In this document: piece by piece, positions 16,801-20,568 of the stretch
Numbering within the stretch: position 1 is the first letter of the stretch
Layout: the number at the start of each line of letters is the position of its first letter
NCBI GenBank assembly: GCA_028565635.1
Contig: JAOXYB010068500.1
Coordinates: forward strand, 1-24,290
Source of the DNA: Phoronis ovalis
Lineage: Eukaryota > Phoronida > Phoronidae
DNA length: 24,290 nucleotides
Reading direction: 5' to 3'
Program-made: the position numbers and the translations under genes
Notes under the pieces: model-generated
The model's input: only the letters and a program-made list of their open reading frames with translations
Databases searched by the model: none
What the model was told of the DNA's origin: nothing

Positions 16801-19305
16801 GATGAAAAGTTATCGACAAGGTGCTGTTATACTAATGGTACCTGCAAAACAGTTGTTTGAATACATAGTTTTACAAAATATAGGTATTGTACATAACCAT
16901 CTTGCATTGTAATGTGAAAAACGGTAAAGCCATCGCAAACTTACATCTATTTTAAAATCATCGTGCACCATACCTGATTACACATATTGTAACGAGGAAT
17001 TTTATGTTCAGGTAATGAGGGACCAAGAGGGCTGAATGGTCTACCAGGCGACATAGGACCCGAAGGTCTTCCTGGACAACCGGGACCTGAGGGAAGGCGT
17101 GGTCCGGCAGGTGCCAGAGGATCGGATGGTAAAGATGGACCTCCTGGCAATGATGGATTACCGGGATTATCAGGCGACAAGGGTGAACCAGGATTAGTAG
17201 GTGCTCCTGGCGAGAGGGGAGGAAAAGGATCAGAGGGACCACAAGGTGTCAGAGGTTAGTTCTGTTCTTAAAAGGCATAAGATATTAGAGTAGTACAATA
17301 ATTATTACGTCCTAAACTTTTCAAAGCATACCATGTAAAGACTACCATCACCCTGTGATTTTTATGGTTTTTATTCTTCAAGACTGCGGTGAAGAATCAT
17401 ATTATCATTGTATGTCCGACAACATTAAAATATTTAGTCATCACAAGTTCTAATAAGACTCCCGATAAACACGCTAAATATGTTCTTACATTATTCTCCT
17501 TGTTTGAAAAATAATATTTATTGTTTCGTCACCCACCATACATTATAATCTATCAATGGGTATCTGGTACATACATTTAAAGGTCAACTCGGACAGCGTG
17601 GTGCACCAGGAGAAGGAATCAAAGGTGATCGTGGGGAACCAGGAGAACCTGGAATAGGAAAGCAAGGTCCGCAAGGACCTGAGGGTCAAGCAGGGACGCC
17701 AGGTTTACAAGGGGCAATCGGATTCCAGGGTGTATCTGGAGATCCAGGAACAGCAGGGACACCAGGTGATTTACGTTTTACAATTAGATATCAGTTTGAA
17801 TAAACCCATCCGTTAGTGTTCTGTATCTTCTCAACTAAGTTGAACACTAACGGATTTCAGACTGATCATGACTTATCATCAGCAGAAGTCATTTTTTGCC
17901 ATCTGCTTACTTATTAGATAAAAATCTATGATAGTACCGCATATCACTTGTTTCTAGCTTTTGTCAAAAATAATGGGAATTCGTGAAACGCAAAACAATA
18001 TATCTAAGCAATATGTCTGTTTTCATTTCAAGAAAATGTCACCAACCGTGAAAATTAACACCGTAAATTAGACACATTTCACTTCACGCAGGTTTGCCTG
18101 GCCCAAGTGCTTACGTCATTTCCCGCCACAGTCAAGCAACCTATACACCGGATTGTCCATTAGGACATGTTAAACTTTGGGATGGATACAGTCTGCTGCA
18201 CACAGAAGACGAAGGAAGGGCACACGTACAGGACTTAGGTAACATTGAACATTTTATGCGATTTACGTATAAAATGTGAATTTAAAGCAGTCTTTGTTCA
18301 AGAATCATGATCGAAGTTTTAAGTAACAACCGGGGTCACACCCACCTACATTTTTTTTGTTGTTTTCAGTCTACCATCATCCATAATGCCTATAAGAACT
18401 CGGCAACTCAAAACGTGGATCGATAAATGTATTTTGCCCCAGAGTTGTGTCATCACCCCGGTACATCACTTATTGTGATTATACATATTTTACTCTGAAA
18501 CTGATCGCCGTTAATCAGTTAATTCACAAATAGATTACCGAATTGAATTTATTACTTTTTAGGTTCTTCCGGTTCCTGTCTGCAGCGATTTAGTCCAATG
18601 CCATTTATGTTTTGCAATATCAACAACGTGTGTTCATATGCACGTCGCACGTCTACTAGCTATTGGTTATCAGCAACCAGTGACATTCCTATGATGCCAG
18701 TAGCAGGAGATAATGTATTCACTCACATAAGTAGATGCTCCGTGTGTCAAGCTCCAGGTCCAGTGATGGCCGTCCATAGCCAAACTATACAAGAACCGGA
18801 CTGTCCAACAGGGTGGCGGCCATTGTGGAGCGGGTACAGTTTTGTAATGGTAAATATAGCCATCTAAAAACACATTTACATATTAATATCTTAGGACAGG
18901 AAACTATTCATAAATATAAATGTGTGTCAATACATATTTTTAACTTATTGAGATATTGCCATTGTCGGGAACATTATAAAACCATAACATTTATAACAGA
19001 ATATACATGTTCTACAGATAATTACGTTTCATAACACATTTCTGACACTCTTGTTTCAGCATGCTGTAGGTGATTTCGGAGGTGGACAGCATTTAGAGAG
19101 TCCAGGAAGTTGTTTAGAAATGTTCCGTGTAAATCCATACATAGAATGTAATTCAAGAGGGGAGTGCCATTATTTCTCCGAGAAATTCAGTTTTTGGCTG
19201 ATCTCTGTCTTCGATAAAGAACAATCTACTATTCAAGGAAGTACATTAAAAGCAGGACAACATTTAAATCGAGTTGGCAGATGTAAAGTGTGTATGTTTG
19301 GATAA
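4813..19305 (+). CDS. Type IV collagen alpha chain, complete gene (22 coding exons, 1292 aa)
   Basis: Seen: 22 GT-AG exons join in one frame to 3879 nt. Order in the protein: signal peptide (about 1-25), non-collagenous N-terminal segment with Cys27 (26-53), 7S-like Cys cluster [10 protein letters not shown] (54-63), triple helix to about 1071 with many interruptions, then the NC1 domain (1072-1292) with 12 Cys, closing with VCMFG. Known of the family: type IV chains form heterotrimers in the ER, are secreted, and assemble basement-membrane networks through 7S tetramers and NC1 hexamers. NC1 has a C4 repeat pair (HSQ..Y.PDC and [10 protein letters not shown]). Exons: 4813-4888, 5886-5968, 8075-8122, 8687-8821, 9065-9109, 9620-9745, 10071-10178, 11828-11881, 12117-12161, 12406-12492, 12922-12990, 13603-13837, 14150-14404, 14773-14913, 15157-15318, 15425-16168, 16382-16741, 17012-17254, 17583-17765, 18092-18238, 18563-18849, 19060-19305. 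Odd: several hundred residues shorter than usual. NC1 mixes alpha1-like (FCNINNVC) and alpha2-like (PMMPVA, ISRCSVC) features, so I do not assign a chain number. Family call is near certain; exon skipping by my assembly is possible. Confidence 0.96.
4889..5885 (+). other. Collagen intron 1
   Basis: 997 bp, GT-AG, AT-rich. The short - strand open frames at 4909-5130 and 5420-5605 have no recognisable features and look like chance. The acceptor is preceded by a clear pyrimidine tract. Confidence 0.8.
5886..5968 (+). CDS. Collagen IV exon 2: non-collagenous N-terminal segment
   Basis: Flanked by a pyrimidine-rich acceptor (ctctttttctag) and a consensus donor (gtaagt). Only one frame is open: [20 protein letters not shown] and so on to Gln53. 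It carries Cys27 and a possible N-glycosylation site N48-S-T. It precedes the first Gly exon and ends in phase 0, as exon 3 requires. The stretch is not recognisable as a named domain; it occupies the place between signal peptide and 7S cysteines. Confidence 0.82.
6666..7079. mobile_element. Non-autonomous inverted-repeat element A, 8-bp target duplication
   Basis: The left end CCCGGGGAGTGTACTCAAG matches the inverted right end CCCGGGG-GGTACTCAAGG with small differences. It is flanked by gttcgtta on the left and gttcatta on the right, 8 bp with one mismatch. Eight-base duplications suit hAT- or P-like transposition. Internally a TTTGGATTGCTACC-like motif recurs roughly every 35-60 bp. No protein is encoded; the overlapping frames at 6691-7067 are translations of the repeat. 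Confidence 0.7.
7204..7311. repeat. Short microsatellites
   Basis: Imperfect GTTAGTAA/GTTAGTTAA copies lie near 7204-7236, and a TATTACA-type run near 7284-7311. Both are in collagen intron 2. Confidence 0.75.
7471..7488. repeat. 7-bp stem hairpin
   Basis: ATGTGGT, loop TTTG, ACCACAT: a perfect inverted repeat in collagen intron 2. No role is evident. Confidence 0.6.
8075..8122 (+). CDS. Collagen IV exon 3: 7S cysteine cluster
   Basis: Encodes [16 protein letters not shown] (residues 54-69) between ttttccag and gtaagt. It corresponds to the GGC..GC.C.C.G.KG motif at the start of vertebrate 7S domains, where cysteines and lysines cross-link four triple helices. One cysteine of the vertebrate cluster appears absent, though Cys27 lies upstream. 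Confidence 0.93.
8687..8821 (+). CDS. Collagen IV exon 4: Gly-X-Y
   Basis: 135 nt in phase 0, 15 uninterrupted Gly-X-Y triplets (residues 70-114). Contains RGD at residues 87-89 ([10 protein letters not shown]). Acceptor cttcag, donor gtaaga. Confidence 0.95.
9065..9109 (+). CDS. Collagen IV exon 5: Gly-X-Y
   Basis: 45 nt, five triplets [15 protein letters not shown] (115-129), phase 0, between tttag and gtaagt. Confidence 0.94.
9620..9745 (+). CDS. Collagen IV exon 6: Gly-X-Y
   Basis: 126 nt, 14 triplets (residues 130-171) starting [10 protein letters not shown] and ending GRHGEK, phase 0. Acceptor ttgtag, donor gtaaat. The overlapping open frames here on either strand are shadows. Confidence 0.95.
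10071..10178 (+). CDS. Collagen IV exon 7: Gly-X-Y with 7S Cys
   Basis: 108 nt, 12 triplets (172-207), phase 0, between ctttttccag and gtaaga. Ends GCNGKN. The GCNG motif matches the Cys-Asn-Gly near the end of the vertebrate 7S domain, where the Asn is glycosylated. Here the sequon is instead N207-G-S, formed across the exon 7/8 junction. Confidence 0.95.
10361..11108. repeat. Degenerate 230-bp tandem repeats rich in AGGTCA
   Basis: CCAATTTTCAACAAG recurs exactly 230 bp apart (10370 and 10600), followed in each copy by ctcgaaga.tgttA-like text, a TGACAT motif and GAGGTCAA-AGGTC boxes. A weaker third copy covers about 10990-11108. AGGTCA direct repeats are at 10457-10470 (2-bp spacer), 10476-10488 (1-bp), 11084-11097 (2-bp) and 11092-11108 (5-bp). 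The array is interrupted by the motif array at 10775. Confidence 0.75.
10775..10880. repeat. Array of about 31-33 bp units, GAGCAGCGAGCATT
   Basis: Units start at 10775, 10806, 10839 and (partial) 10869. Each begins with a variant of SCGAGCAGYRAGCATT, and the first two end TCTGTTAAGT. The 14-bp core is repeated at about 22272-22285 inside element B, so it is a dispersed sequence. Confidence 0.8.
11828..11881 (+). CDS. Collagen IV exon 8: Gly-X-Y
   Basis: 54 nt, six triplets [18 protein letters not shown] (208-225), phase 0. It follows the longest repeat-bearing intron in the collagenous region (10179-11827). Acceptor ttttag, donor gtaagt. Confidence 0.94.
12117..12161 (+). CDS. Collagen IV exon 9: Gly-X-Y
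   Basis: 45 nt, [15 protein letters not shown] (226-240), phase 0. Acceptor gttttcag after a T-rich tract, donor gtaagt. Confidence 0.94.
12406..12492 (+). CDS. Collagen IV exon 10: helix interruption
   Basis: 87 nt (241-269), phase 0, donor gtaggg. Begins GPPGPPG, then a 19-residue non-collagenous run [19 protein letters not shown] (248-266), then GDK. Long interruptions are normal in type IV chains and give flexibility or binding sites; this one looks helix-forming rather than loop-like. Confidence 0.92.
12493..13602 (+). other. Collagen introns 10 and 11
   Basis: Intron 10 (12493-12921, 429 bp) and intron 11 (12991-13602, 612 bp), the latter around exon-free AT-rich DNA. I searched for missed Gly-X-Y exons because the protein is short and saw none. 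The 83-codon frame at 13151-13402 has no recognisable feature. Confidence 0.7.
12922..12990 (+). CDS. Collagen IV exon 11: Gly-X-Y, last phase-0 Gly exon
   Basis: 69 nt (270-292), [20 protein letters not shown] then GDP, with a one-residue register shift at YGYPG. Donor gtgaga. It is the last of the exons that start with an intact Gly codon and end in phase 0. Confidence 0.93.
13603..13837 (+). CDS. Collagen IV exon 12: Gly-X-Y, phase switch
   Basis: 235 nt, starting in phase 0 but ending in phase 1 inside a Gly codon (G|GA). Residues 293-370 plus the first base of 371. Short breaks at GVGVNG and GESLPG. Contains [20 protein letters not shown], close to the TPGEHGAIGPPGLQGI-like region in the middle of vertebrate alpha1(IV). 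Acceptor gcag, donor gtaagt. Confidence 0.95.
14150..14404 (+). CDS. Collagen IV exon 13: Gly-X-Y
   Basis: 255 nt from split Gly to split Gly (residues 371-455). Interruptions at [20 protein letters not shown] and GIGRKG. Acceptor ctttag, donor gtatgt. Confidence 0.95.
14773..14913 (+). CDS. Collagen IV exon 14: Gly-X-Y
   Basis: 141 nt (456-502), split Gly at both ends, with breaks at [15 protein letters not shown] and GQGFPG. Acceptor acatag, donor gtacgt. Confidence 0.95.
15157..15318 (+). CDS. Collagen IV exon 15: Gly-X-Y
   Basis: 162 nt (503-556), split Gly at both ends. Breaks at GVGIAG, GESLQG and GKFVTG. Acceptor caatag, donor gtatgt. Followed by the shortest intron of the gene (106 bp). 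Confidence 0.95.
15425..16168 (+). CDS. Collagen IV exon 16: large Gly-X-Y exon
   Basis: 744 nt, by far the largest exon (557-804). The [13 protein letters not shown] start carries RGD at 565-567 and resembles the [11 protein letters not shown] segment of vertebrate alpha1(IV). One-residue breaks recur (GAGLKG, GVGERG, GVGLKG, GIGIPG, GIGLPG twice), plus one larger break at GIETPG. Acceptor acag, donor gtaagg. The size suggests ancestral introns were lost here. Confidence 0.96.
16382..16741 (+). CDS. Collagen IV exon 17: Gly-X-Y
   Basis: 360 nt (805-924), split Gly at both ends, starting [15 protein letters not shown] after the Gly. Breaks at GIGVQG, GIGEQG and GIGIPG. Acceptor ctttgaag, donor gtacag. 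Confidence 0.96.
17012..17254 (+). CDS. Collagen IV exon 18: uninterrupted Gly-X-Y
   Basis: 243 nt, 27 perfect triplets (925-1005), the longest perfect exon of the split-Gly type. Acceptor gttcag, donor gttagt. Confidence 0.95.
17583..17765 (+). CDS. Collagen IV exon 19: last full Gly-X-Y exon
   Basis: 183 nt (1006-1066) with breaks at GEGIKG and GIGKQG, ending GTAGTPG at a split Gly. The donor gtgatt is weaker than the others. If it is not used, the frame continues [11 protein letters not shown] and stops at 17801-17803, before NC1. Confidence 0.92.
17808..17855. repeat. 14-bp perfect stem hairpin in collagen intron 19
   Basis: ATCCGTTAGTGTTC (17808-17821) and GAACACTAACGGAT (17842-17855) are exact reverse complements around a 20-base loop. 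The hairpin begins 42 bases after the weak exon 19 donor and just after the in-frame stop met if the intron is retained. It could be a miniature element remnant or an RNA structure affecting splicing. Confidence 0.8.
18092..18238 (+). CDS. Collagen IV exon 20: helix end and NC1 start
   Basis: 147 nt (1067-1115). GLPGP closes the helix, then NC1 opens with [20 protein letters not shown] and the GYSLL and QDL motifs typical of the first C4 repeat. Acceptor cgcag, donor gtaaca. It ends at a split Gly in QDLG, a classic NC1 intron position. Confidence 0.96.
18563..18849 (+). CDS. Collagen IV exon 21: NC1 core
   Basis: 287 nt (1116-1211). Contains [25 protein letters not shown] and SRCSVC of the first C4 repeat, then [18 protein letters not shown] and GYSFVM of the second. 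The Met of PMM (about 1160) aligns with the Met93 used in the sulfilimine bond. At the SRND chloride site of vertebrate NC1 the sequence reads RRTS (1143-1146). Donor gtaaat, phase 0. Confidence 0.97.
19060..19305 (+). CDS. Collagen IV exon 22: NC1 C-terminus and stop
   Basis: 246 nt with TAA at 19303-19305 (residues 1212-1292). Contains [32 protein letters not shown] and GRCKVCMFG. Lys1275 in STLKAG aligns with the hydroxylysine partner of the sulfilimine cross-link, and Glu1240 of YIEC is kept. The C-terminal tail length is normal for the family. Acceptor ttgtttcag. Confidence 0.97.
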   Translation, partial: HAVGDFGGGQHLESPGSCLEMFRVNPYIECNSRGECHYFSEKFSFWLISVFDKEQSTIQGSTLKAGQHLNRVGRCKVCMFG

Positions 19306-20346
19306 ACTTATTAAAAGAAATATATGCGACTACAATGCGACTACACTCTCAAAGATTTATGCCGATTGTGCAGAGATACTTGATAACAGACATCATGTTC
19401 CTAACTTTCGCTTCCATCCTGGTTCTATATGCAAACATTCAGTTGATGTCGATGCAAGCAACTGGATTAGTTTATGTATGTCCGTATGTAAGAATGTTGA
19501 ATGTTGTAACTTTTTTAGTAAACTAAAATCTGTCCCCAGTGAAAAATTACTGAGTTTTAATACAAAAGATAGCTTTTTATCGGAAGAGAAATCACTAAAT
19601 GAGGTCTTCAGTTTTGATATGCATCATGTTACTTCACCGCATTGTGATATACATGGACAGGTGTATGTACTGTATGTACGTGTACTTCCAAGACTCTTTT
19701 AAGAAATTCCCACCAATTTTTACTGATTGATTACCGTATTTAAAATCTCACATCTAGCCGGACTCTTGCTTTTAAAATGATTCGGCATACAGGTAGTTTT
19801 TATTCAAGCACGTAAAGCTGAGTAATTTTAAAACATTCTCTGATCATCTTCCAGTATTGATCTTTAAAAAAAAGATAATTAATTAATCTACAGTAGACAC
19901 GATTGGAAACACCTTTTTTGTTATAATTGATATCGGCTAATTGATAAAAACTGCTGTAGACAAATCTTTCATAGTCTTTCGCAAAAAAATGTAATGAAAA
20001 CGTGTACAGCTGCATCTATTTCAAACACCTAAAGCTGAGAAATTTTAAAACATTCTCTGATCATCTTCCAGTATTGATCTTTAAAAAAATACTATAAATT
20101 AATTAATCTACAGTAGACACTATTGGATACACTTTTTTGTTACAACTGATTTCGGCTAATTGATAAAAGCTACTTTAGACAGATCTGAAATAAATCATAT
20201 TTATGAAAGAAATTTCATAGTCTTTCGCAAAAAAAATGTAATGAAAACGTGTACAACTGCATCTATTTCGTAGTGTCTAACGTCTTAATTTCAAAGCTGA
20301 ACAGCAGTTCAGTTTCATGATTTAAAGTTAAATCTCAAGCAAAATA
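19306..20346. other. Convergent 3' region between collagen and the minus-strand gene
   Basis: 1041 bp between the two stop codons. It begins with a 3' flank that stays open in one + frame to 19702, then a tandem duplication. AATAAA on the + strand at 20189-20194 is the best collagen poly(A) signal; AATAAA on the - strand (19804-19799) could serve the opposing gene. If both are used, the two transcripts overlap by about 400 bases at their 3' ends. Confidence 0.55.
19801..20269. repeat. 216-bp tandem duplication
   Basis: Copy 1 (19801-20022) and copy 2 (20017-20269) share long near-identical tracts such as ACATTCTCTGATCATCTTCC and GTAATGAAAACGTGTACA. Copy 2 has about 25-30 extra bases near 20185-20212 that include the AATAAA. 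Two copies, lightly diverged. Confidence 0.9.
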
Positions 20347-20568
20347 TCATAGGTGTAATGAATCAAATGCTGTTGGCTGCGTAACGTCAAACAATCCTGG
20401 ATGGCTGCTATTGGTTATATTTGAAGGCGGTATCGATTTAGTAGTACTGATAGGTGGCGCTGGTGTCACCGGAACCGTCGGTGAATGGAAAGCATAAATA
20501 TCAGTCGTTATACATTGAAATATGATAACACCACACACGACACACAAATACCATGTTTTGTCTGCAGC
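20347..20568 (-). CDS. Membrane-protein gene, exon 5 and stop
   Basis: 222 nt including TGA (20349-20347), residues 97-169. Holds the third hydrophobic segment and the Pro/Thr tail. The open frame extends upstream through the intron, but the acceptor cgcag at 20569-20570 marks the exon start. Confidence 0.8.
   Translation of the reverse strand, partial: AADKTWYLCVVCGVIIFQCITTDIYAFHSPTVPVTPAPPISTTKSIPPSNITNSSHPGLFDVTQPTAFDSLHL

Larger units (their letters stand above)
17255..18562 (+). other. Collagen introns 18-20
   Basis: Intron 18 (17255-17582), intron 19 (17766-18091) and intron 20 (18239-18562) are each 324-328 bp, strikingly similar in length. Apart from the intron 19 hairpin I see nothing in them. 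Confidence 0.75.
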
